Source: Isoetes taiwanensis (lineage: Eukaryota; Streptophyta; Lycopodiopsida; Isoetales; Isoetaceae). From it: 64,000 nucleotides of DNA. The first letter of the stretch is position 1. The number at the start of each line of letters is the position of its first letter. Shown here one piece after another: positions 22,251 through 32,480 of the stretch. The stretch is taken from NCBI GenBank assembly GCA_021234155.1, contig JAJEKV010000155.1:956462-1020461 (forward strand), given 5' to 3'. Position numbers and translations under genes: made by a program. Below the pieces are notes generated by a model. That model saw nothing but the letters and a program-made list of their open reading frames with translations, made no database searches and was not told the origin of the DNA.

Positions 22251-22517
22251 CTCAACTCAGGTACAAGCTATTTCAAAGCTTTCTGGTGTTCCCGGGATTA
22301 GTAGAGCGGAAGTTTGCCATTTGGCGGGACTTCTTGGGTGTTGTAGATGGTGATGGTCAGTTTTTATAGCAGTAGAGTTGCAGTTTTTCTGTGAGTTTGT
22401 TGTGGAGTGTCGAGGTATCGCTGTCTCTTTGGGTCAGTTCTCCATCCTCCTCACTTGCTTTGTAACATTACCATTCTTTTAATATATTGATGACACAGTT
22501 CTTCAAAAAAAAAAAAT

Positions 22518-23185
22518 TTCTTGATTTTTGCTAATTTTCTTGATTTTTCATCCAAGAAATATGGAGGCCCGGCTTCATTCCAGCAAGGCCAAAGAAGGTC
22601 CATTTCGTTCTTTTTGTTCTTTCGACTGGAAGCTTGTTTGACAGTTATTTCGAAGGTAATTAACCATTTTTGCTTGAATTTTTGTAAAGTTTACTAATTT
22701 CGTGACATTTCTTGCAGCAGGTAAGATCTGCCAGTCGTTGCAGATTTTGGGCTTGGGAACTCCTGATAGGCACATTCTCGATGATACCATTTTTTGACCA
22801 AAGAAAAGCATTTCATTCGGTGCTCCATTTTCTGCCATATTGAGAACAATTACATCTTTATAAAAATCCATTGACTGCTAAAGAGTATACTGATTGTTGC
22901 ATTCAAGAGTGTCAGTTTAGGCTTACAGTTCACAAAGTTTTCACATCACTAGAATTATCTTCCTTTTATACTTCTATTTCATTTGCTTCTTCTACATCCT
23001 GTAGGGCTCAACGTCACATTAAGTTAAAGATTCATATATCAAAATTTTATCCAATCTAGGAAAATTAAATTCATCTACCACTAAGCATCTCACACCAGTT
23101 GTAGATCGATCTCCAACCATGAAAATAATTGCAACATCCTAGCCAACAACCAAACAACCACCCCTCCCCTTCAAATCGTTACTAA
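22518..23185. other. No secure gene
   Basis: A 98-codon minus frame at 22871-22575 reads MDFYKDVIVLNMAENGAPNE and has protein-like composition, but I recognise no family and see no supporting neighbour. The rest is AT-rich and non-coding in appearance. Confidence 0.35.
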
Positions 23186-23215
23186 AGCCCGGTGACGCCG
23201 GGCACCATAACTAGT
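23186..23215. repeat. GC hairpin motif followed by CCATAACTAGT, copy 2
   Basis: GCCCGGTGACGCCGGGC then ACCATAACTAGT, differing at two loop positions from the copy at 972-1002. In both places the flanking bases begin ACTA on the left. Copy 1 lies about 200 bases from an ATL-like gene and copy 2 about 1.1 kb from another, so the motif may be part of a larger duplicated block or of a mobile element end. Confidence 0.5.
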
Positions 23216-24350
23216 CATTTTCTAATCCAAGAATCAACTACAATTAGCATTTCTTTACCTCGGTAACACTTCCTGACCGCATGCTCTGGATTCTCAACAT
23301 TTTCGATTGCATGCTTTGGATCCTCAATCGCCGAACAGACCGAAACAGGATCAGACCAAGCTAAGTACAGAATTTTTTTCCAAAACTGGTTGTATGCATT
23401 AAATTGGTTACATTTATTTTGTTTGGCTGCCACTTCACCCAAGAAATCCTGTTTTAGATTTTTCTTGAACAAAAACCCTTCTGGGCTTCAAATATGGAAA
23501 TCCTTCCAGATTTGTTAGAAATTTAGAAGGGCTTCCACTTTTCGAGGAATTCTAACCCTAATCAGGCGGAGATAATTTGAGTGTGCTTTTCCCGTGCCGC
23601 ATTAAATGGCCTCAGTTAACGTTTGTCTACTTTTGGAGATACTGGCATTTATGTTTCTCTTACTTTATTCAAGCAATAATCAATGTACTTTGTGGTTTGC
23701 ATTTGGTGCAGATGTAAGAATAATTTATGTACAAACCATTGTTACAAGACTTCCTTCCACAATTCTGAAGCTCTATGGATTTTGTTATCTAGACTTTTTC
23801 AGGCTGAGCTTCTTTTAAGAATACACCCTTCCCTTATCTGATATGAGCTTTTGAAGAATACACCCTTCCTTTAGTTGATACGATTTTGATGCCAACATAC
23901 TATGGGTTTGCTTTTAATGCACAGGATGGAGCCAATTATGGTAAAGAAAGCAGAGGATGAGCTCTTGATCACAGCAAGTAGGACCAATTACATGAATATG
24001 CAGAAAGGTCGTATGTAATCGCAGATTATGAGTGATCTTTAACTCTACATTTGCACATGTTGTGTTTGTCCTATAGGGATTTGTTAATGTCAAATCAACC
24101 CTCATTAAAAATAATGTATTCAACTTACAAGCATGGCTAGAACTGAAATCACATGTGATAAAGACCATACATCTTTAAGGCAAGAATTTCCTGATTTTGG
24201 TATCACATAGTCTGTTCAAAACAGCGCACATTGATCTGACATACGGGAAACATTTTTTTAATACAGGATCGTACACTACAAAAATAAAACGCATTTATAA
24301 TACACACAAAATGGCCTGCTAAAAGCAGAGTGGAAGTGTAAAAATAAAAA
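23216..24350. other. No recognisable gene; downstream flank of the ATL gene
   Basis: Minus frames at 23472-23215 and 24168-23914 show no domain. The stretch next to 24350 is presumably the 3' untranslated region of the minus-strand RING-H2 gene. Confidence 0.45.
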
Positions 24351-24950
24351 TTAGGCAGTAAAAGAGAAGGAAGATCTAGAACAGGGCATCGAATTATATC
24401 TGAACAAAAGTCTACGACGGCCATCGATCTTGCTCTGCTCAACCTCTGCAAAAAATGGAGAGCAATTGATCGAAATTTCTGGCGCTGGAGCCAGTTGTGC
24501 TTGAATCCGATCGATTTCCACAATTACAACGCCATTTTCAACAAAAGAAGAAACCCTTCTCATGATCTGGCCGCGACAGAGAGGACAATTTGAGTGCATT
24601 TGAAGCCATTTATCGATACAAGGAACGTGGAAAGCATGGTTGCATGTGGGCAGTATTCTCAGCTTTTCATTATGTTCAAATCCGGCGAGGCAAACGGCGC
24701 AATCTCGGTTTCGGATTGCGGGATCATCTGGCCTGAAAGAGCAAGCAGGGATGTTTTGAATTTGATATTGATCCAGCCCATTTGGAGCAGGGATTTCTTC
24801 AACGCGTATTTGCTGGTTAGCTAATACTCTGTTCGATGCCCAGCGACAGAGCACAATGAACATAATTATGGAAATGGCAACCAGAACCAGAATTACCTCT
24901 CCGCAAAAAATATACATATAGACGTAAATCGAGGGATCATCCTTTTCCAT
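24351..24950 (-). CDS. ATL-type RING-H2 finger protein (E3 ubiquitin ligase)
   Basis: The intact 199-residue frame is intronless, as is usual for the plant ATL family. Residues 18-35 form one hydrophobic membrane segment. Residues 58-60 are the family's GLD motif (NGLDQYQIQNIP). The RING-H2 domain spans about 84-125 with ligands C84, C87, C103, H105, H108, C111, C122 and C125, a Pro before the third ligand (LPTC) and W115 for E2 contact ([15 protein letters not shown]). ATL proteins transfer ubiquitin from an E2 to substrates at membranes, often in defence or hormone responses. The substrate cannot be read from sequence. The C-terminal 70 residues are unassigned. Related broken copies lie at 1208-3498, 26793-27041 and 37640-37775. 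Confidence 0.92.
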   Translation of the reverse strand: MEKDDPSIYVYMYIFCGEVILVLVAISIIMFIVLCRWASNRVLANQQIRVEEIPAPNGLDQYQIQNIPACSFRPDDPAIRNRDCAVCLAGFEHNEKLRILPTCNHAFHVPCIDKWLQMHSNCPLCRGQIMRRVSSFVENGVVIVEIDRIQAQLAPAPEISINCSPFFAEVEQSKIDGRRRLLFRYNSMPCSRSSFSFTA

Positions 24951-25000
24951 TTTTTAGCTCCTTCTGCTTCACAATACTCCTTTAGGCCTGGTTCTAGAGA

Positions 25001-25220
25001 AAGGAAAAATATATTGTATTTGTATATCAAGAGGAAGACCAATATGACCAAAAACCACCAATTATTTAGCCCCTTGTTGGACCTTGCACGGATTCTAACG
25101 TCTTTTAGTTCTACACAAAGGAAAAATATATTTTGTTTGTATATATATTAGTTAAAGATGAAGACCAATATGACCAAAGACCACCAATCATTCTGGCCCT
25201 TGTTGGAGCTTACGCGGAGG
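25001..25220. promoter_or_regulatory. Duplicated upstream block of the ATL gene with TATA-like sequence
   Basis: Two direct copies of about 100 bases (25001-25095 and 25118-25220) share gaccaatatgaccaaa and aaggaaaaatatatt. Read on the minus strand, the proximal copy has a TATA-rich run (AATATATTTTTCC) some 55 bases upstream of the ATL start, a plausible core promoter. This is inferred from position and composition only. The duplication may also be unrelated repeat DNA. Confidence 0.35.
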
Positions 25221-26792
25221 AATAATTTAGGTAGCCAAATGTTGGTGATATATCACTAGTGACCCACAAGTCCTTCCACCCACCTTCTTACTTATGTAGA
25301 CATCTACTGACTAAAACACAGTCATACCTTACTAAGCAAATTTATTTATCATTACTACATGAAATTTATCCCCCCAACAGTTCTCTTTACTGAATCATAC
25401 TAGTTTGAATTGTGTCTATTCCTGAAGAGGAAGGTGAATAAGGAATCTAGGATTAAAATTTCCCCCAACTTCAGGGGAAAACAAGAAAACAGGGGAACGC
25501 AGTTAGCAAGGTGCATATTCATATGCATTCCTAGGTCTTCCACATTCTAATATCCATAATTCAACTAGATCGTGAATTCATATCATCTAGTTGGAGCAAA
25601 AAGTTTCAAGGCTCCATTATCCACAAGTCCTTCGAAATCACTACTATGCAAATCCATCTCATTATGTAAAATTGCATGACTGACCTAGGTAAAAGTGCAA
25701 AGTAGAGGTGGTATAAAGTGTAAAAACGTCCTTTCTTTTTAAAATCTTAAAATGATTGTGGTCCAATAAGTAAAGTTAAACCCGTAGCTTCAACATTCAA
25801 AACATCTCACTTTTTGACCATTGTAATAGAAGTGTTAAATGGATATTCCACAAATTTTTCGTTTCATTAGACTTAAACAACTTTATCATTCCTCACTTTA
25901 CAATCAAGCTAACCTTCCAAATTAATGCCTCTCAAGCTCTCTTATGAATAGACTATAAGATCAATGCATACTTGCACCCAAGGACAACTACCAGACCATC
26001 TCACCAATCATGAACGTCGGAACCTGGTTGGCCAACAATTGGCATTTGATGAGTGGGAAAGAAAAAAAATCACCTTCACATATTGGTTGTGGCCAACCTT
26101 TCACTCTTCACATATTAGTTGTGGCCAAGCCTTTTAAGCTTCACATGTACAACACATTGGCAAAATGGGACAATGATGATAGCATGCGAAATCCAAACTG
26201 GACTATAGGTGGCCTATATAGTTCTTGAAGTTAACATAAAGCCCAAACATTATTCGTTATCCTTTTTATGTGAAACACAAAATGTTAATTTTCATGCTAC
26301 AAATGTTTTGAACTGAAGACAATAGCCTAGGTCAAGCTAGATGAAATTGTTTATATAAAAAATTCCCAAACCAAAAAGCTAGGGGCAAGAAATTTCATTA
26401 AAAGTGTTGTCATAACCAACCTAACTAACAAAAAGAGTAGGAGTGAGCAAAGCTAAGAAAGGATGGATGGATCGATAGGAATTTAGTTGCCCGTTCTTCA
26501 TGGACAGTAAAAAATCTATTCTATTCTATTTTTAACAAAATAACTTGCATGGTGAAACTTGAAACAACGTGGTTGTGTCATGCATATACAAATAGTTACG
26601 GGACTCAGTATAGGTTTCATGCATATACAAGTAGTTAAAATAGGCTCCTCTGAAACTTGTTTTTTATATATAGGCCATTATAAAATGAATCAAGATATTT
26701 TGGAAAAAAAGGGGGTTCAGATTTTGTGAAACTTGTATTTTTATATATAGCAGTAGGCCATTATATAATGAACCAAGGGGGTGCATGTTAAC
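25221..26792. other. No recognisable gene; small repeats
   Basis: A short direct repeat containing ttcacatattggttgtggcc occurs twice within 26077-26130. A few TATTC units lie at about 26517-26532, preceded by GTTCTTCATGGACAGTAAAA, which resembles flanks of other such units at 46995 and 48335. The 72-codon frame at 26010-26228 is not convincing. Confidence 0.45.
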
Positions 26793-27041
26793 TTAGACAG
26801 TAGCAGAAGAGGAAGATATTGGAGAGGGCATTGAGTAGTGTTTGAACAACACTCTGTGACCCTGTGCAGAAGAAGGAGAAGAATTGAGGGATAATTGAGG
26901 CTCTGCTTCAATCCGATCCATGTCCAATACAAACGAAAATGCTCTGCCCATCATCTGTGTGCGGCATACAGGGCAAGTCGCATGCATTTCAAGCCATTCG
27001 TCAACGCAGTCTGCATGAAAAATATGGCTGCAATTGGGCAA
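26793..27041 (-). pseudogene. Truncated ATL-like RING-H2 gene
   Basis: The minus frame begins in the middle of a RING-H2 domain: [20 protein letters not shown] then PVCRTQMM. It continues with a tail ending [10 protein letters not shown]-like text ([17 protein letters not shown]) that parallels the C-terminus of the gene at 24351-24950 (LLFRYNSMPCSRSSFSF). Similarity ends sharply at 27041. The first zinc-ligand pair, GLD motif and membrane segment are missing. Shared tails mean the two are paralogues in tandem, about 2 kb apart and in the same orientation. A product could not fold a complete RING. Confidence 0.75.
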
Positions 27042-27354
27042 TAATTATTTGTGTGTTGTTTCCTTGTTCCCGCTTGGTAAAGGAAGTGTACTCTGACCTA
27101 CTTACCGTCTTATTTTATAAAGGTTAACTTCTAATAATGTAACGAGGCTCTGCTGTCGATGCGCTAAATAGTTTTTGGGAACCCAAGCCCAGCATTGTCG
27201 GGCCATCCAGGAGTTCCTTGCATCTGTTTCTCTATAGCATGTCTATTAATTGTGATGTAACTGGACATGCTTTGTCCTTTCAAAGTGAAACTTGTATGGA
27301 AGTTGTGAAAATGTCTGGCATCTGTGTTGCTAGGACTGACTTGATATGCCCTTA
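27042..27354. other. No recognisable gene
   Basis: This DNA replaces the expected N-terminal half of the truncated RING-H2 copy, so the breakpoint near 27041 is either an insertion or a deletion end. No terminal repeat was recognised. Confidence 0.4.
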
Positions 27355-28810
27355 TACTCCTTAAAATACAATTAAAAACTGACTTGATATGCCCTTATAC
27401 TCCTTAAAATACAATTAGACAAGTGAAATAAATGGTAAATACCCCTTATTATAAGTACGAAATGGGCAAATAAAAAAATGGTAAATACCCCTTATTATAA
27501 GTACGAAATGGGCAATAAAAAACGTCTTAGCGTACACTCAGATGGTTTATATGCATAACACAATTGAATCCCCCTTGCCCTCTACTCTAGATTGTGTTAT
27601 TTTTTGTTGTTTTCGGTGTAATTGTGTTTTGTGATGGGGTCCCAAATTCCATTTGGGTGCTTGCCATTTGCATGTATGTGTCTCATGGCTCGCTAAAGTC
27701 CTTGTGGACGTAAAACATTTATCTTACTTATCTATCATCATAGTCATTCCGACCTAGCTATTCCGACCTAGCTATGGCATTAGAAATTTCGTTACTTGAG
27801 CTTAGAGCTCGACAAAGGGCCCCTTAGATATGTATTTCAAATCTACACAAATTCACTTGAACTTGCGAGGAGAAGAAAGCAAAATGGAGGCGGAGACCAT
27901 GCCAAGGGTAAAATGATACCAGCAGAGACTTCAAGGATTGGTGGCCCGAGAGCGTGAGAAAGCGAGAAGGAAGCTTCGTCTTGGGAAGCGACGATGAAAA
28001 ATTACAAGATCTAAGGTGTGTGAAGGGTGATGCGGGGATTGGAATTGTTGATATGAGAGATAGACCATGTCGGAAACTCCTTATACTCCTTAAAATACAA
28101 GTAGACAAGTGAAATAAATGGTAAATACCCCTTATTATAAGTACGAAATGGGCAATAAAAAAATGGTAAATACCCCTTATTATAAGTACGAAATGGGCAA
28201 ATAAAAAAATGATAAATACCCCTTATTATAAGTACGAAATGGGCAAAAAAAAATGCCTTAGCATATACTCAGATGGTTTATATTCATAACACAATTGAAT
28301 CCCCCTTGCCCTCTACTCTAGATTATGTTATTTTTTGTTGTTTTCGGTGTAATTGTGTTTGATGGGGTCCCCAAATTCCATTTGGGTGCTTGCCATTTGC
28401 ATGTATGTGTCTCATGGCTCGCTAGGGTCCTTGTGGACGTAAAACATTTATCTTACTTATCTATCATCATAGTCATTGAACCTAGCTATTTACATTTGGA
28501 GGCTTCGTTAGACTTCTAGAGGCACAACTAGGGGAGCTCTTAGATATATACTTCAAATCTACACGAGGCTAAAGAACTTGCAGAGAAAGAAAGAAAGCAA
28601 AATAGGCGGAGACCATGCCACCAAGGCGGGCAATGCCTTGAGAAGAGCTAAAGAGTTAGGCGTGAAAGCGGGAAATGAGACAATGCTTATTGTTGGCGTA
28701 AGCGAAGGAAATTTGGGTCACAGGCGACAATGAGAATCAAGATCTAAAATTGGCGAAGGTGATGGGGTGGAATTGATATGAGATAAGACCATCTTGGGAA
28801 GCTCACAGTT
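27355..28810. repeat. Tandem duplication of about 730 bases with an embedded minisatellite
   Basis: The blocks 27355-28080 and 28081-28810 align along their length, for example at ctcagatggtttatatgcat / ctcagatggtttatattcat and ccatttgggtgcttgccatt in both. Each opens with a minisatellite of about 40 bases containing accccttattataagtacga: two units near 27435-27520 and three near 28122-28245. The distal part is related to 46250-46560. No coding function is evident. The 94-codon minus frame at 28108-27824 is not recognised. Confidence 0.7.
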
Positions 28811-31465
28811 ACTAGCGAGCCTAAAATCATACATTTTTTTCGCGTAGTTCAAACTTTCCATCCCACAATTAACCCAATTTTTCCATCTACTCCTTTGCTT
28901 TGTTGATCAAGCCCTGCTTGACCAGGAGGGTCCATTTCTTGCATATGCATAAATTTTAGAGATTTGGTAGTATCATCTTTGTACATAAGATCTACTTCTT
29001 TAAAAAGCTTCACCATATTGCTTATGCCAAATATGTAGCATTATATGAGGGGGTTTTATTGGTTTATCTGATTTTTCATGGTTTTCCTATGATTTGTTAT
29101 ATTCATTGGAGGCATACTAAATAGGTATTTCTAGGTCATGCTTTTGGTTAGTTGATTCAACAATCCAGGCGGTGGTGGATTTACCCTTATTATCTAATTT
29201 TAGGTTAAAGAAGATGAAAAAAAAATGCTAGGCATGTGTAAGGCTGGAGCTCTTCCACTTCATTTTGGGGTTTTAGGGTTCTCTGAGCCCGGCCGAGGGG
29301 TATGTCGGCCAGCCCCCCCACATGCAAGATGGATGCAAGTCCACGGGGTATTTTACCGTATTTGTGTAAGATGGGCGAGGGTATTTGCATGGGCTGCTTT
29401 ACACTTTAACTTTTTTGATTAAATTTAGTATTTATTTGGGCCATTCGTTATGAGACAAGATAGGCTCATGAGACGTTTTGGATGACCATGATTTGTTATT
29501 AATTGAAACATTTCGAAAGTGGATTAGATGCAGTTTAGATGGTGCAAATCATGCTAAGCGTTTGGAGCGACATCTTTGAGGAAATTCTAAAGCCAGACGT
29601 CACGAGGTAATTGTCATACCTAGGAAAATGGCTGCTTTACACAAACTAGGGTTGAGGGTGAGATTACCTGCAGCTAGCGATGCAGTTGTATTGGGGCTGT
29701 CCATGTTGTTATGTCTGAAAAGGGTGGAAGAAACTATTATCACGTTGAACCCGGCTTTCTTGTTTGCAATTAGGTACATATATTGATCGGGAAGAACATG
29801 AAGCAAGCTACGCAAGATCTTAAATGGAGTTTGAGTAGTCTCTTACGGCTACCATGATTGTTTAAATTAGGTTGAGAGTGATACTCAGCGAGCAAAATAT
29901 AAGTTTTAGGTAACCTTCTATGCACTTTGATTTTCTCCGCGATGGCATTTTCAGATTACGCTAAATTAGTTGGATATAAGGCCATTTTATGTGATAGTGT
30001 AGCTTCGATTCAAGTGGACATTTCCATATTTATAAACTGCACATTAAAATTCTTTGGACTCCACGTAAGAAGAAAAGGGCAGGAAAAGGAAAGAATATTC
30101 CAAATGAAATTGAAGTTGCAAACTAAAGGAAACTATCTGCTTATTTCAATTAGCTTTTACAGTAGCATTCAATTATCTTCTGACACTTCATTTGTTTTTT
30201 ATTTTAGCCGAGATACTAGGTGGCATCTACGTCTTCCGTTTTAAGTAACCACCTTGGTCGCTGTTATTGTTCCGTACATTTAATTTGACTTCATAAAGGC
30301 CTTACATTGTTTATATATTAAAGTTGTAGCGATGGCATAGCATTGGCATGCTCATGAGCATTGTACCTGATATGTTTGGAAAGAGTGATGACTATATTGC
30401 AATAATGATAACTGGTATCGACCTCAAAAGAATGGGAAAAGATGGTTTGCCGAGAACCTCCCAAAATGCTGAACATGGCATGAGTGAAGTAGTTTTAAAG
30501 AGCTTTGTTCGCGGTCATTTGAGGATCAAAATTAGAGTAGTTTTAAAAAGGCTTTTGTTCGCGGTCATTTGAGGATCAAGAACGGGTTGAGGAGGAGGCG
30601 CAATTTTAGGCGAGATTTTTTAATATGCATTGGTCTACGGTAATCACATTAAGTTCAAAAGAAGTCATTAAGTTACAAACTTTGATCTTGCAATTCGCGG
30701 TCGCCAGTTTATATGTGCACATCTTTTACGTTTTTCTTTTTTTGCTTATGATTCTTAACGGACAAGATTTCTTGTTTAGCAACTTGGTGCGAGGAGTTTA
30801 GAAGAGCTTGGAAAAGCCCTATCACGATACATACCACGAGCCCCTAGCAATTAAAATTTCACAACAAAACATGATTGCTGGTCAGAAAGCTTAAACTCTG
30901 CTGACGCCATAGGCAATCAACGATTCGATTATAGCTTTTATTTCTCTCATTGTTGTTTGTCGATCTATGGTGCGTAACACATTTGTGGATGATAAATAGT
31001 TACTCACTTCAATTTGTTCCGGGGATAAGCTCATTGGCGGGACACTAGCTTGTACAATCGGTGCCATTTCTACCATTATAAATGCTTGCGTAGCGCATAA
31101 AGCTATATGCATCTATGGATGTAGGCAAATTGGAGAAAAAGCGACATTCCTTATTAATAAATTCGGCCATTACATTGCTACCTGCATTATATTCAAATTG
31201 CATTATATTGGTATAATATTATATGTCTAATTCTATACAATATTTGCGTTTTATAGACAGGCACCTCTAATTTGTTAGATTTGTGAGGGCTATGATACAT
31301 AATCCATCATTAGAGTATTAGGTATTGTCTATATCTACCTACACCATCTTTGCAGGCCCAGAAGGTAAAATTACAGTTAACATAAAACCATTAACACCTG
31401 ATTACCATTAACATTATTAACACAAACCAGTACATTGCTTACATTTAAATTAAATCACATGCAAG
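28811..31465. other. Repeat-rich stretch without recognisable gene
   Basis: 28950-29003 matches 46660-46713 (ttttagagattt then gtatcatctttgt) and so belongs to the large repeat shared with the 46-kb region. Between about 29.03 and 31.47 kb the other copy has no counterpart, suggesting an insertion here or a deletion there. A small direct repeat, ttcgcggtcatttgaggatc, occurs at about 30509 and 30557. No convincing coding frame was seen. Confidence 0.45.
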
Positions 31466-31755
31466 CCCCCCTTTGGTTTGGTGCATGTTTACGAGGGGGT
31501 TAAGTGACGTGAGAGCCTAATTTATAATACATGTATAAAATTAACCATTAAGTACATTCTCCCTCAGAGCCTTATAGTATTTTGCAAAGCTTAATATATC
31601 GATTATACAAAAAGTTGTACGTACGCGCCCACCCTAGCGAGGGATAAGCTATGTGCGGTCCGGAATCTTGGAATAAAGGCCAAATATGCTTGTCAGGCGA
31701 CTCTGGTTACTTGCAGGAATAACTCCGTGTGAATATGCACCCCAAACCAAAGGGG
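31466..31755. mobile_element. Small inverted-repeat element (MITE-like)
   Basis: The left end CCCCCTTTGGTTTGGTGCAT (31466-31485) is the inverse of the right end ATGCACCCCAAACCAAAGGG plus one G (31735-31755), apart from two extra bases. The 290-base interior is non-coding. Size and ends fit a non-autonomous terminal-inverted-repeat transposon. No target duplication is clear, so the superfamily is unassigned. Confidence 0.65.
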
Positions 31756-31823
31756 TTTTAAGGGGATTTTAATTTAAATGTATTTAAATGCTTAATGGTT
31801 TGTGTTAATAATTTATATAATAA

Positions 31824-32480
31824 TTTAATGTGCCAAATAATCTCTTGCAATTCAAAATACTTGATTCTCTTCCCTTTGGAAAATAAAGTATGAGGGACAT
31901 TCTTGTGAGCATCTCCATGTTTGGAATTTACAAGTGAGGAAAATGGCCAGTTCAGGTTAGTTGCCATTCTACCAATTTGTCCCACGGTTTTCGTCTCTAC
32001 ATAGCTTATGAGAAATAAAAAATGGACAAGTTGAAAGTGAGTTAAAGATAAATTAGTCAGATTGGATAAACAGAAGTTGTGAGAACGGAATAAGGAACGA
32101 AAAAATGCAGAAAAGAGGATGCATTTGCGAAAGAAAGAACGGATTTGGCTGCAAAGAGATTTACAGAAAGGATGAGGTGAAGATTTGGATGGTAAATGGA
32201 ACAAAAGCAAGGTGGAGCTATGTGTAGTCGTCTGTGAGCCAGTGAAGAAGATAAGCGAGAAAAATTTGAAGAAAGTAGAAGCCGCTTCCTTGGCATTTTC
32301 TCTTATAACAAGGCAAGAAGAAGAGTGATATCTAGGCTCGCTCATTATTGCCAAACTAGAAGAGGTCCAAAAGAATTGTTTACTTAATTATATCAATTAA
32401 TATTTATCATATTATTTTAATATTTATTAGTGCATAACTTTTTTTATTAATTCATTGGCTTTCTTTTTGGCCCCCCTTAC
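31824..32480. repeat. Large dispersed repeat, copy 1 (right part)
   Basis: Shared strings with the 47-50 kb region are tgagggacattcttgtga (31891 and 47066), aagttgtgagaacggaataa (32074 and 48126) and atatcaattaatatttatca (32390 and 49866). The 198-codon minus frame 32354-31758 overlaps this repeat and has a low-complexity composition without a domain. I treat it as non-genic. The left part of the same repeat is at 28.55-29.03 kb. Confidence 0.65.

Larger units (their letters stand above)
16600..22517 (+). mobile_element. Long, GC-rich, decayed L1-type LINE
   Basis: The base composition changes to clearly GC-rich near 16.7 kb and returns to AT-rich at the poly(A) tail (22505-22517). In order it holds an ORF1-like region with glycine-rich text, an endonuclease relic (from 18598), a reverse transcriptase (about 19950-20760), and a long C-terminal part. 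Frames change many times. The 3' 260 bases match the fragment at 12807-13056. I did not find a target duplication, and the 5' end is approximate. Confidence 0.75.

Noticed and set aside
27355-28250. CRISPR-like array
   Set aside because: The roughly 40-base units are contiguous with almost no spacers and lie in plant DNA. It is a minisatellite.
31758-32354. 198-codon minus frame
   Set aside because: It overlaps a dispersed repeat, has Ser/Phe-rich low-complexity text and no domain. The other copy of the repeat does not keep the frame open.
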